A stretch of 64,000 nt of DNA from Zonotrichia leucophrys gambelii (lineage: Eukaryota > Chordata > Aves > Passeriformes > Passerellidae): positions 21,117,599-21,181,598 of the forward strand of contig NC_088177.1 in NCBI RefSeq assembly GCF_028769735.1, read 5' to 3'. The position numbers and the translations under genes are program-made. Shown here piece by piece: positions 39,601-47,400 of the stretch. The notes beneath the pieces are model-generated. The model was not told where the DNA came from and made no database searches. It was given only the letters and a program-made list of their open reading frames with translations. Every line of letters begins with the position of its first letter. The first letter of the stretch is position 1.

Positions 39601-42600
39601 ACTGAAATTGCTAGAGATCTGTCATATTTGACCTAATTTTGGTAACCAGGCCAAAAGCATGGGAAAAGAGATGGCAAACAATTCAATTGCAAAAGTTTGT
39701 TTTCTCAGGGAAAAAATAGCTAAAAAAAGCACAGATTATATAAAAAGAGATACTGTTGTTTTTATAGCATTTTTTAAGAGTTCCAAATAGTCATGAAGAT
39801 GCATGTCACAAATAGGAATTGCCAGTCTGCAACAAGTAATTTGACAAGATACACAGAAGGACATCACATAATTATAAGGACAAAAAAAGGACAAATGAAT
39901 CTCTCTCAAGGTTCTTCTGTAAAGAAAGTGTCACAGACTACGTTTCTGGATGTTGAAATTAATTTGATTCTGTGGAGATGGGAGGGGCTCCCCCTTCTGA
40001 GGCGCCCAATAGCCTTTCGCTGTCCTGAGTGTTTAATTTGTTCACTGTGAAGATGACTGTCTTCAATGGGTATAAAATATACACCACTGTCTTTCAAATA
40101 TATGTAAGATTAAGAAAAACTTTTCCCAAAATGCAGATAATCCATCTGCTTCATATTTTGAAAGATTCCTCTTTGCCCAAAGAATACTTTATTTCATTTG
40201 TTCCCAGCTGGGCAGTGAAGAGCTCATTGAGTCTCATTTGCTTGTTAGATTTTGAACACCTTATTTCAAATGTTATGCTACAAGTACCCAAATGCATGCC
40301 TGCTGTGTCTGCTTTAAGGGACAAATACAAGATTCCCCAAGGTCTTGCCATTCAGGAATAGCTATTCTGTTATGCCTTCAGCTCCCTCTCTCTCTGTTTT
40401 ATGCTGCCTTTATTTTTCCTGTTGCCTTTTGCTGTCTTCAGGTATCAAAAGTGAAGCTCAGCACATCTAAGGGCAGCACACCCATGGTGCCTTATACAGG
40501 GCACAATTAAGGTCAGGTGGTGCTAATTGAAAATTCATTAACCTGGGTGATTGGGAGAATGGTAATTTACAGACTAACACTTGCAAGAGATCAAGATTTC
40601 TGTTTTGTAACGTGAACACCTTGATTTAGTTCCAGACCTAATGTGACAGGCAGAGGCACACCCCATGTTTGTTGTAAAATCGCTGTTTATTGCTTCTGAC
40701 TCTAATCCTTTGATGGAGTTCTGCACACCTGTGCTTAGAACAAAGCAATATGCAAATGTGCTCTTCCCGTGCAGATGAGCATAATTGGGCTTACTTATTG
40801 CAAAGTATCTACTAATGAGGTATAGGTACCCAGTGTGGTCAGTCACTATGGTGGTGGTGGTGTATTTCTAATGCATGTTTCTGTGCTGTGCACTGTGAAA
40901 TTCACAACTTGGCTTGTAGCCAAAACACTTGTATTAGGAGGATGTTTATAAATTTGAGTAATGCAATTGTTTTTTTTAAGTTTTAAGAGGAATGTAGGCT
41001 TACAGTTTTCGAGAAACAACTTAACTTGAGCACAACACAAGTAGACTAAAACACTGCCTGCTGCTTTCCCATTGATCCTTCCATTAGTCAGCTTTTCCCT
41101 GTTTTTCCTTATTTTTTCTGTTTAACATGTGAGTTGCATGTGTAACTTTCCTTTCCCAAGTTTACTTTGTTTTGCAGATGTCTAAACATTTCCTTCTGGG
41201 GAAATTTTCTAGGAAAACTTGGTTCTTCTTCTTCCTTATTTTTTCCTTGCCAGTCATGGATAGTAGAGCATGTGAAGGAAAAATAATTTCAGTGCTATTC
41301 CTGCAGAGCTTGCTCTCAATGTGTTTTAGAGCTGTTCAGGATTTCTGCATTTTGTAACACTGAACAGTGTAAGGCCTGAACTAACAGATGTAAGGATTTG
41401 ACATGCTCTGAGAGACTGTGTGTGGTTTGATTCCAGTCATACTGCGCTGAGATGTCTACAGAGCCTCTGGCTCTGCCTCTGTCGCGGCCTGGGCTGCTCT
41501 GGGGGGCTCTGTTTGGGTCATTACGCTTGCCCAAAGCAGGCTGGTAATTCTCACTGGGTCTCACTGCCTGCCCCAGGGCAGTAACAAGGCTGCTGGTGTA
41601 TTTTCCCTCTGACAGCAGCTTTGCTTGGAGCAGAACTGGCTCTGCTGATTTTTGCCGGCTCTTTTCCCGGCCTGCCCCATCCCCTTGCATGGTCCCGGCT
41701 TGTCAGTGTATGGAATTGTCTCTTGCTCCAGTGTTTTGCTAATAATTCTTGCATGCTGTAATCTGCCACTTAATTTTTAATGTTGGGCACATTTAGACCT
41801 TCACTTTATAATCTCTTTGTCTCTTTCTCTCTCTCCCTCCTTCCCTCTCTCTTCTTTTTCTCCCTTTCCACTTTCACTAAAAATCCCTTCCCCATAGGCC
41901 CGAGTGGAGCCTGCAGGCCGGCCCTTCGTGTCTGTCGCAGCCCCCGTGTCCCCGCAGACGAAAGCGGTGACGCCCTACACAGCATCGCAGCCGTCCCCGC
42001 CGCTGCCACCGCCCCCGCCGCCGCCCCCTCCTCCCCCGCCGCCGCCGCCCCCTCCGCCCCCGCCCCTGCCCAGCCAGGCCGCCCCGTCCGCGGGCTCTCC
42101 CGCCACCATGTTCGTCAAGTACAGCACCATCACGCGGCTGCAGAACGCGGCGCAGCACGGCGGCCCTTTTTCCAAAGCCCCTACTGCACAGCAGCCTCCG
42201 CCGCCGCCCCCGCCCTCGGCAAAGCCTCAGATCCTGGTGCCCCCCAACGGGGTCATGCCGCCCCCCCCGCCCCCGCCGCCGCCCCCCACACCGGGCTCGG
42301 CCATGGCACAGCTGAAGCCGGCACCTTGTGCCCCCTCCGTGCCGCAGTTCACTCCACCACCGCCGCCCCCCAAGATACATCAGGTCCAACCAAATATAAG
42401 CCAGGCCGCTGTTGCCTCCTCGTTGCCACCACCGCCTCCTCCTGTGCCTGCCCCACCACCCCCCCAGGCACCCCCAAAGCCTGTCATGGCAGCTCTGCCC
42501 CCTCAGCCTAGCGGGAAGGCAGCATCACCAGGGGTCACACATGTCACTCCCCCTGTGACTGCAGCCTTGCCCCTTGCAATAAAGAAACAACCAAGTATCA

Positions 42601-43868
42601 CTTCTCCCCAGGTCCCTCCTCTGCCCCCGGCCCCTCCTGGCCCTACTCCCCCTGCAACATTCCCAAAGCAGCAGAGTTTCTCAGTAAAGCCTCCTCCGTC
42701 CCCTCAGTCCCCAGTGCCATCGGTGGTGAAGCAGATAGTCAGCCAGTTCCCCCCTCCTCCCACGCCACCTGCCACTGAGCCCCAGCCTCTGAAACCCCTT
42801 CCGCTGAGTGTGGCTCCACAGTCGCCTCCAGCAGTGAAGGCAAAGCCCAAATGGCAGCCTGCTGCTGCTCCTTCACCAGATTTCCCCCCTCCTCCACCCG
42901 AGAGCAGTTTAGTGTTTCCTCCTCCACCTCCTTCCCCAGCTTCCTCTGCAGGTTCTCCCCCGCCTGACAAATCAGGGTCTCCAGTAAAAAAGGCCGGCAA
43001 GACATCAAGCCCCGGAGGGAAGAAACCACCTCCAACACCTCAACGCAACTCCAGCATCAAGTCCACAAGCTCCGCTGAGTACCATGAGTCCAAGAGGCCT
43101 TCAGTGGACCGCCTTGTCAGCAAATTTGCACACTCCCCAGAGCCGTCAGGATCTCCTTCCAAGGAGTCATCGCCTCCTCCAGCCCCTCCGAAGCCAGGAA
43201 AGCTCAACCTTTCTGGTGTGAGCCTGCCCATTGTCCTTCCACAAGGGGGAATGCCAGCCAAGGCTTCTGCTCCGAGTGTGTCTGGAAAGGAACCTGTGGT
43301 TGAATTCCCTTCACCACCATCCGATTCAGACTTCCCACCACCACCCCCTGAAATAGATCTGCCTCCCCCTCCAGTAGAAATTCCGTCTGTGTTTTCAGGC
43401 AGCACCTCCCCAAAAGTCGCTGTTGTCAATCCCCAGCCGCAGGCGTGGTCAAAACCATCTGTGAAAAAAGCCCCACCGCCCACACGGCCCAAGCGGAACG
43501 ACAGCACCCGACTGACACAGGCAGAGGTTGTGGAGCCCCCGGGGTCAGCTGGCCCACAAGTGCCCACATCACCCAAGTCCAGCCTTAGCGTTCAGCCGGG
43601 ATTCCTGGCAGACCTCAACCGGACGCTGCAGCGGAAATCCATCACCCGGCACGGCTCGCTCTCCTCCGCGCGCATGTCCAGAACGGAGCCCACGGCCACC
43701 ATGGACGACATGGCCCTGCCTCCGCCCCCGCCAGAGCTGCTGGCTGACCAGCAGAAGACCAGCAGCTTTGGGGGCAGTCATATATCTGGCTATGCAACGT
43801 TACGGAGGGGGCCGCCCCCCGCGCCCCCCAAAAGGGATCAGAACACCAAGCTGTCACGGGACTGGTAG
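4107..43868 (+). CDS. RAPH1: RAPH1 (lamellipodin), complete coding span, 13 coding exons
   Basis: This is an adaptor of the MRL (Mig10/RIAM/lamellipodin) family. It acts at lamellipodia and filopodia tips, binding membrane through PH, Ras-family GTPases through RA, Ena/VASP through FPPPP motifs, and SH3 proteins through its proline-rich tail. I recognised it from the N-terminal sequence [20 protein letters not shown] and the C-terminal end TKLSRDW. The coding exons are 4107-4226, 5821-5926, 6741-7252, 24799-24876, 26199-26358, 27418-27539, 29157-29222, 30710-30853, 32050-32160, 34882-34980, 35595-35715, 37271-37413 and 41898-43868. All have AG/GT borders with matching phases and sum to 1250 codons plus stop, the length I recall for human RAPH1. 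RA lies at roughly residues 270-356 and PH at roughly 397-506, followed by a proline-rich region from about 595. The gene is intact, with no frameshift or internal stop. The promoter and 5'UTR exons are outside the window. Recognition is from memory of the family, not from a search. Confidence 0.97.
4227..5820 (+). other. RAPH1: RAPH1 intron, nothing else seen
   Basis: AT-rich intron from donor GTGAGG to acceptor TTTTTCAG. No repeat family or alternative exon was recognised. The open frame at 4921-5187 does not resemble a protein I know. Confidence 0.85.
5821..5926 (+). CDS. RAPH1: RAPH1 coding exon 2 (residues 41-76)
   Basis: It encodes [20 protein letters not shown] followed by [15 protein letters not shown], a conserved basic/serine block in lamellipodin. 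The acceptor is TTTTTCAG and the donor is AATG|GTTTGT, a weak but usable GT. The exon ends with one base of a Glu codon that is completed by the next exon (G+AA), which matches the family sequence across the junction. Confidence 0.94.
5927..6740 (+). other. RAPH1: RAPH1 intron, nothing else seen
   Basis: An 814-bp AT-rich intron ending in acceptor TTTGTTGCAG. No alternative exon or repeat was recognised. Confidence 0.85.
6741..7252 (+). CDS. RAPH1: RAPH1 coding exon 3 (residues 76-246)
   Basis: This large exon starts with [20 protein letters not shown] and [10 protein letters not shown], a predicted helical/coiled-coil segment. A Ser/Thr-rich linker follows, with [14 protein letters not shown] and [20 protein letters not shown], and the exon ends with GQPITE. 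The linker is where the bird sequence differs most from the mammalian one; the helices and the RRTASAGT phospho-type motif are kept. The acceptor is TTTGTTGCAG and the donor is GAG|GTAGGA. It ends in phase 0, so an in-frame microexon could be inserted here (see 18271-18288). Confidence 0.95.
8477..8551. repeat. T/G low-complexity tract
   Basis: Runs of T4-T9 alternate with G2-G4 (GGG, GGGG, GGGG) over about 75 bp. It is low-complexity sequence with no recognisable element boundaries. Confidence 0.8.
14300..14492 (-). mobile_element. CR1 LINE fragment (internal 3'-region piece)
   Basis: The + strand reads TTTTTTCCTAATATCTAATC, then CAACTTGAGGCCTTTTATCT, AAGAAGAGACTGTCACCCAC, AGGTGGTTGTAGAGAGTGAT and GCTAGGTTAAACAACCCC. 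This is the order of blocks in avian CR1 3' regions read in antisense. The element is therefore on the - strand. It lacks the terminal ATTCTATGA-type tail, is diverged, and is truncated on both sides, so it is an old inactive copy. No reverse-transcriptase reading frame is present. Boundaries are approximate. Confidence 0.85.
18271..18288 (+). CDS. RAPH1: Candidate 18-nt RAPH1 microexon (KGHQWQ)
   Basis: The 18-nt segment AAAGGACACCAGTGGCAG is flanked by a strong acceptor (TTCTCTCTTGCAG) and a strong donor (CAG|GTAAGC). It lies in a phase-0 intron and its length is a multiple of three, so inclusion would insert six residues (KGHQWQ) between GQPITE and EEQAAK without a stop, just before the RA-domain helix. 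Neuronal microexons typically have this form, with a UGC close to the acceptor; TTGCAG fits. I infer alternative splicing from sequence alone and do not recall a described RAPH1 isoform with this insert. Confidence 0.5.
21611..21656. repeat. (GT)23 microsatellite
   Basis: An uninterrupted run of 23 GT dinucleotides. It generates the open frames of repeated CV or TH codons on both strands, which are not genes. Confidence 0.98.
23048..23202 (-). mobile_element. CR1 LINE 3'-end fragment
   Basis: The + strand starts with TCATAGAATCACTGAG, continues with GTTGGAAGGGACCCCCAAGG, GAGTCCAACTGCTGGCCCTG and CCCGAGAGCATTGGCCAAG, and ends with CTCTGTCAGGCTTGGTGATG. This is the reverse complement of an avian CR1 3' end, with the TGATTCTATGA tail at the low-coordinate side, so the insertion is on the - strand and 5'-truncated at about 155 bp. 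It is the clearest lineage marker in the window and looks younger than the copy at 14.3 kb. Confidence 0.93.
24799..24876 (+). CDS. RAPH1: RAPH1 coding exon 4 (residues 247-272)
   Basis: It encodes [20 protein letters not shown] followed by EAQVKK, the charged helix that precedes the RA domain in MRL proteins. The acceptor is CCCATAG and the donor is AAG|GTGAGT. Both ends are phase 0. Confidence 0.95.
24877..26198 (+). other. RAPH1: RAPH1 intron, nothing else seen
   Basis: A 1.3-kb AT-rich intron. It ends with a T-rich tract and TTAACAG. No other feature was recognised. Confidence 0.85.
26199..26358 (+). CDS. RAPH1: RAPH1 coding exon 5, first part of RA domain (273-326)
   Basis: It begins [20 protein letters not shown] and includes the ubiquitin-fold strands of the Ras-association domain, then [20 protein letters not shown] and [12 protein letters not shown]. 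The acceptor is TTAACAG and the donor is ATGG|GTAAGT. It ends with one base of a Glu codon completed downstream. The domain binds active Ras-family GTPases in this protein family. Confidence 0.96.
26359..27417 (+). other. RAPH1: RAPH1 intron with an intronic palindrome
   Basis: A 1.06-kb intron. It contains a perfect 20-bp palindrome at 27231-27250 close to the next exon. It ends with GTTCCAG. Confidence 0.85.
27418..27539 (+). CDS. RAPH1: RAPH1 coding exon 6, rest of RA domain (326-366)
   Basis: It encodes [20 protein letters not shown], then [20 protein letters not shown] and Q. This is the conserved RA-PH connector of the MRL family. The acceptor is GTTCCAG and the donor is CAG|GTAAGC. 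It ends in phase 0. Confidence 0.96.
27540..29156 (+). other. RAPH1: RAPH1 intron, nothing certain
   Basis: A 1.6-kb intron. A slightly GC-richer stretch near 27.8-28.2 kb carries overlapping short open frames that I do not recognise. The rest is AT-rich. Confidence 0.8.
29157..29222 (+). CDS. RAPH1: RAPH1 coding exon 7 (residues 367-388)
   Basis: It encodes [20 protein letters not shown] and LE, the linker helix between RA and PH. The acceptor is TTGTTACAG and the donor is GAG|GTAAGA. Both ends are phase 0. Confidence 0.95.
29223..30709 (+). other. RAPH1: RAPH1 intron with a degenerate TATG repeat
   Basis: A 1.5-kb intron. A degenerate TATG/TGTA array lies near 30056-30116. It ends with TTGGCAG. 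Confidence 0.85.
30056..30116. repeat. Degenerate (TATG)n tetranucleotide array
   Basis: About 60 bp of imperfect GTATG/TATAC units, such as TGTATGTATACTTAGGTATG. It produces a Tyr/Met/Cys-rich open frame that is not a gene. Confidence 0.8.
30710..30853 (+). CDS. RAPH1: RAPH1 coding exon 8, start of PH domain (389-436)
   Basis: It encodes [20 protein letters not shown], then [20 protein letters not shown] and YVPKGKAK. The G-x-L-x-L-K start and the [12 protein letters not shown] basic strand are the phosphoinositide-binding hallmark of PH domains. The acceptor is TTGGCAG and the donor is AAG|GTATGC. Both ends are phase 0. Confidence 0.96.
30854..32049 (+). other. RAPH1: RAPH1 intron with an A/C-richer block
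   Basis: A 1.2-kb intron. The section at about 31365-31780 has different composition from its surroundings and an open frame of about 75 codons on the + strand. I cannot name it. The intron ends with TCTACTAG. Confidence 0.8.
32050..32160 (+). CDS. RAPH1: RAPH1 coding exon 9, PH domain (437-473)
   Basis: It encodes [20 protein letters not shown], then [17 protein letters not shown], the central strands of the PH domain. The acceptor is TCTACTAG and the donor is AAG|GTAACA. Both ends are phase 0. Differences from my memory of the human protein are conservative (E for D, S for N). Confidence 0.96.
32161..34881 (+). other. RAPH1: RAPH1 intron, nothing else seen
   Basis: A 2.7-kb AT-rich intron ending in a T tract and TTTTGCAG. 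No repeat family was recognised. Confidence 0.85.
34882..34980 (+). CDS. RAPH1: RAPH1 coding exon 10, end of PH domain (474-506)
   Basis: It encodes [20 protein letters not shown], then [13 protein letters not shown]. The final amphipathic PH helix with its invariant Trp (LHQW) is present. The acceptor is TTTTTTGCAG and the donor is AAG|GTAACC. Both ends are phase 0. Confidence 0.96.
34981..35594 (+). other. RAPH1: RAPH1 intron with a perfect hairpin
   Basis: A 614-bp intron. A 10-bp inverted repeat with a 3-nt loop lies at 35226-35248. It ends with TTGCTTAG. Confidence 0.85.
35595..35715 (+). CDS. RAPH1: RAPH1 coding exon 11 (residues 507-547)
   Basis: It encodes [20 protein letters not shown], then [20 protein letters not shown]. 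The first part is the conserved helix following the PH domain; the rest is a Ser-rich linker. The acceptor is TTGCTTAG and the donor is CCAG|GTAACA. It ends with one base of a Glu codon completed in exon 12. Confidence 0.95.
35716..37270 (+). other. RAPH1: RAPH1 intron, GC-richer patch at 36.6-37.05 kb
   Basis: A 1.55-kb intron. The segment at about 36640-37050 is GC-richer and has overlapping open frames on both strands of up to 120 codons, without recognisable protein similarity. The intron ends with TTCTGAACAG. Confidence 0.8.
37271..37413 (+). CDS. RAPH1: RAPH1 coding exon 12 (residues 547-594)
   Basis: It encodes [20 protein letters not shown], then [20 protein letters not shown] and TQLEESSK. 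This is the conserved linker before the proline-rich region. The acceptor is CTGAACAG and the donor is AAG|GTAACA. It ends in phase 0, so exon 13 or the candidate alternative exon at 40442 can follow in frame. Confidence 0.96.
37414..41897 (+). other. RAPH1: RAPH1 last coding intron (4.5 kb)
   Basis: It contains a long antisense open frame (37858-38265), a GC-richer patch at about 39.25-39.55 kb, a candidate alternative stop-containing exon at 40442-40510, and an unusually long pyrimidine tract (about 41818-41877) before the final acceptor CCCCATAG. Confidence 0.85.
40442..40510 (+). CDS. RAPH1: Candidate alternative C-terminal exon of RAPH1 (22 codons + stop)
   Basis: A strong acceptor (pyrimidine-rich tract then GCTGTCTTCAG) at 40431-40441 is followed in the phase left by exon 12 by 22 codons beginning [13 protein letters not shown] and ending YTGHN, then TAA at 40508-40510. 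A possible donor (AAG|GTCAGG) follows at 40511/40512. Use of this exon would give a protein of about 616 aa with RA and PH but no proline-rich tail, or a transcript subject to nonsense-mediated decay. I see no AATAAA within several hundred bases. Short RAPH1 isoforms are known in human as I recall, but I cannot confirm this one. Confidence 0.35.
   Translation, partial: VSKVKLSTSKGSTPMVPYTGHN
41898..43868 (+). CDS. RAPH1: RAPH1 last coding exon, proline-rich tail (595-1250)
   Basis: A single 1971-nt exon encodes 656 residues from [20 protein letters not shown] to TKLSRDW and TAG. A run of about 20 prolines (about 42005-42064) comes early, encoded by mixed CCG/CCC/CCT/CCA codons. [13 protein letters not shown], many PPPP segments, four FPPPP-type EVH1 ligands (F878, F923, F934, F1073), [33 protein letters not shown] and the terminal [13 protein letters not shown] follow. 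The first about 450 nt are extremely CpG/CCG-rich. The tail recruits Ena/VASP and SH3 proteins, including Abi. The first about 20 residues diverge from the mammalian form; the rest aligns with expected indels. Open frames in the other frames and on the opposite strand are shadows. Confidence 0.97.
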   Translation, partial: ARVEPAGRPFVSVAAPVSPQTKAVTPYTASQPSPPLPPPPPPPPPPPPPPPPPPPPLPSQAAPSAGSPATMFVKYSTITRLQNAAQHGGPFSKAPTAQQPPPPPPPSAKPQILVPPNGVMPPPPPPPPPPTPGSAMAQLKPAPCAPSVPQFTPPPPPPKIHQVQPNISQAAVASSLPPPPPPVPAPPPPQAPPKPVMAALPPQPSGKAASPGVTHVTPPVTAALPLAIKKQPSITSPQVPPLPPAPPGPTPPATFPKQQSFSVKPPPSPQSPVPSVVKQIVSQFPPPPTPPATEPQPLKPLPLSVAPQSPPAVKAKPKWQPAAAPSPDFPPPPPESSLVFPPPPPSPASSAGSPPPDKSGSPVKKAGKTSSPGGKKPPPTPQRNSSIKSTSSAEYHESKRPSVDRLVSKFAHSPEPSGSPSKESSPPPAPPKPGKLNLSGVSLPIVLPQGGMPAKASAPSVSGKEPVVEFPSPPSDSDFPPPPPEIDLPPPPVEIPSVFSGSTSPKVAVVNPQPQAWSKPSVKKAPPPTRPKRNDSTRLTQAEVVEPPGSAGPQVPTSPKSSLSVQPGFLADLNRTLQRKSITRHGSLSSARMSRTEPTATMDDMALPPPPPELLADQQKTSSFGGSHISGYATLRRGPPPAPPKRDQNTKLSRDW

Positions 43869-44422
43869 TCAGTCCCCAGATCCAGTGCTCTCCATGACTT
43901 GTGGGCTGCTCTGATCGGCCAGCCCATGATCCCGTGCATGTGGAGAGGATGTGGGGATGTGGATGATAGCCCCCTTAAAAGAGGTGATCTCAAACTGCAG
44001 CTGTGGCTAAATGTAAAGACATTCCCCTTTCATGGCTAGATTAAGAAAGATGGGGACTTAGGGGTGTTGATACTTTATTGGGAAAAGTGGGTAGAGAGGT
44101 GTTGGCTTCATTCTTTCAGTTTCTTTTACCCTTCTTATGGATTGGACCAAACCCCCGTTTTCTTACTTTTTTTGCGTTTAGGGGAGGGGGAGGGAGATAA
44201 TTTTTTTGTAGTGTCTGTCCACGTGAGACATGTTTGTGCATGTATAATAAGTGTAGGTATATAATATATTGTGATATATTTCGTCGCAATTATAGAAGAT
44301 AACCAGAATGTTTTTGTAGAACCGTATTTATTGTTTCAGTCAGTATATTATCTGGAATCGGACTCTAACTGGTCAAATCTTACCATAAAGATGGAGATGT
44401 AGGGGGCACTTTAAAGAAAGGA

Positions 44423-44428
44423 AATAAA
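44423..44428 (+). terminator. RAPH1: Candidate proximal RAPH1 poly(A) signal AATAAA
   Basis: AATAAA is followed about 30 nt later by a G/T-rich stretch (AGTTTGTGGTGGGTAA), a plausible downstream element. Use would give a 3'UTR of about 580 nt. Confidence 0.45.
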
Positions 44429-47400
44429 AACCCAAAGCCACAAACTTCTCAGCAGTTTGTGGTGGGTAAATTCTGCAAAGCTGAGGTGTTCGGCTGGTAA
44501 CTGTATGTTGTCCATTGATTGAAAAGTACAGATGCAACATACCAAAACATTCTGGTCATAATACTACTGAAAATGAGTATGTTCAGAGGAAAGAAATAGA
44601 TTTTATATATAGTGGGCTGGAGTGAAATATATTTATACTATAAAGAGCCTCCCCCTCCTTTCAAATAGTTTAAAAATATACACTGATAGAAATTATTTCA
44701 AACTTATTTGTCCATGCAGTTAAGTAGGATAAATATATATTATTCCAAACCATTATGCATTCTAACTGATAATAGGCTCCATCATTTGTTTCTATGGCTG
44801 AAGATGAATATATTTGTGTTAACCCCTTCTGAAAGCTGCCAGGACTCCTGCAATTGAAAATCCTGCCAACCCCCAAGGCTGACCCACGCCGATCCGTGAG
44901 CTGTCCGTGTAACTCTTACCCTGAATGAACAGGTAGGTTTCTGTAGAAAGTGCTGTGTGCTCACACAGGCATGCACAGCGTCCAGTCTCACCTGTTCTGG
45001 GCCTGGTAAGATGTAGTGTCTTCACAAAAACAAGTGTCTGGAAATGTGTGAAGAAAGTGTTGTCATTGATTGGAAATTGTCAGGAAAATTTCCCTTCTGG
45101 AAGGAGAGAAGGGAGCAGCAATTTCAGGACAAGGAGAGTAAGAATTCTCTCTCTTTTCTTTGGCCTGCCAGAGACTGTGACCAGTGCATTCACCTGTATT
45201 ACAAAGTTGCACTTCTAGCAGTCGAGGAAGAAAACTGGAAAAAAACAACCTTAAAGAGGCAATAACATTTGCTAAGGGCCCGTATGATTAGACAGTAGAC
45301 TGTTGGTTTGCTTGGTTTTTGTTAGTCACCGATTCACAGTCGGTCACCACATCAAGCATGAATGACAGTCCTTTTTCTTCAGTAGCTACTTCAGTAGCTT
45401 GATTGTACAGTCTTACCCACATATTCAGACCTTGTGATAAGGCAGTGTAAGTGGTCCTGTGTATCACTGCACATTCCTTGCAGGGTGGTGGGACACAGCC
45501 TTTGTAAAACTACTAAAATACTTGGACTGTAACTATCCCCATCTTCAGCTGTTACAGCTTCCCTTGTCAGCATGGGGATATTGTCAATACGTAGTATCAA
45601 CAGGCTCATAGGGCAAATAATTTCACTGTTTGCCTACTTTTTCTCCAAAACCAAACTTCAAATGCTTTCTTTTTCCCAAAGAATGAAACAAAGACAGCAG
45701 CTTGACCTGGCAGTATCTTCACATGTGTAAAACCAATATTAACTAATCTTTCATTAAAGTAATTCAGGATGATACATTTAAGAAATATTGTGACAGTGTC
45801 CCCCATTCCATTTTTTTATTGACTTTTTTTTCTAAAGTCCAAATAATGGAACAATTGTCTTTGTGAATATTTTATGAATAGGAAAAGAAGTTTTGCTAAT
45901 TTGAGCTGGAAAATTACACATCTATAACTATATAGTTTTAAATAGGTGCATCATGAAAAGAGAAAAATTAGTGGTGCTGTCTCTGCTGAACTGTTTCATA
46001 TGATTTTTTTAAAATCTGTTTCAGCACCTCTGGAAATTGTTTTAATATTTCAGACTAGATTTTTTGAGCAATAAGAGTATATACCATTATGTGCATTTTT
46101 AAAGCACTGCTATGGAAAGGCACTTTTTTGTATCTTTCAAATTGTTCACCAAGTTTTGTTTCTACTATTTTTGTGCTTACAAAGTGTCCTTAAAAGCATT
46201 TGCATTGTTATTTTAAGCATGCTCAGTGTAGCTGGTGACTAACTTCACAGGAGGGTTGTTAAGCTATACTGCAGTTCATGGGTGCTGTAATTTTCACATT
46301 GCTCCTCCTGCTGCTGTGTCCTGTGTGCAGCTCCTGGGGCTCAGACACACCAGAGGGCAAAAGGTGCTCGCTGCAGCTGTAACTGCTGTGCCCATAGCCA
46401 TGATGGGGAGGTGGGCACATTCTCCTGCTCCTGGCAACAGGTGCTCCCAGGTGAGAGCAGTCAGAGAATCCTGCTTGCCCCATCTGCTTTTCTTTCCCCA
46501 AGACAGCCTCACTGGTGTGTGTCAGTTCCGGCCCTTTTACTGTAGCTCATTCAGTGCGGGTACCTCTGGGCTTTGGACTCGGCACATCAATGTTCTGAGT
46601 GCGGTTTCTTCAGAGGCATTTCAGCTTTGTTCTCTTTTTCCTGTGACCACATTTATTTCCCTGGTATCTCTCCCTAGACAATTAATCCTTGCAGGCTGCC
46701 CGCAGGTGCTGGGAGACAGTTGTGCAAAGTCTGCAGCAAAAAGAATGAATGTCTGCAAAGGTGGCATCCTGTATTGCTTCTCGTTAGGGTTTCCTTCCTA
46801 AGGCAGGGGTGATCCAGTGAGTGGTGCTGCTTGTTTTCCCTCAGCCGAGCGTGGAAATTTGCCTACAGTGTGCTTCAGACAACCCGATTGCCTTTTCAGG
46901 TTATGAGATACCCTGCATTGTAACTTGCTTTTCCAGTATATTTACTGATTTTGTGACAGTGAATATTTAAACCTTATTTTGCAAGTAAGTTGTTTTCCCC
47001 CATGTGCAGTCATCTCATAATTGCACCATAATATTTATTAAATCAGAAAATTAAGGGGCTGGATTTCAGACACCCAGGAAGAGGCTTCCTGCTACAAATA
47101 TGGACAGTAATACTTTTGGCAGTTTTAAAATGGGCATGTGAAGGCTGAGTGTTCATACTCCCGACACAAAAGTGCTTTGATCTCAAAATACAGAGAGTGT
47201 ACAGCTGGAGTTGTATTTCATGAGGCAGAGCACAGGGTGGCACTTGTTAAGGTGGCTGTCAGGGGACCCTGCTGCTGCAGGGGCACCTGTGAGGGCTCAG
47301 CTGTGTTTGTTACTCTTTTCCTCCTTCAGTCTTCATTTCCCCTCTGCTCTGCAGCGTAGGTAGCATCCACCTCTGAGTAGCAAAGCCCAGCTCAGCCAGG

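Noticed and set aside
41877..42511. Large open frames in other frames or on the opposite strand of the last RAPH1 exon (up to 243 codons, including Gly- and Ala-rich ones)
   Set aside because: They are shadows of the CCG-rich polyproline coding sequence; the RAPH1 frame is the conserved one.
42704..43781. Antisense frames of 70-178 codons over the rest of the RAPH1 tail exon
   Set aside because: Low stop frequency results from the proline-rich sense frame; composition mirrors it (Gly-rich) and no domain is present.
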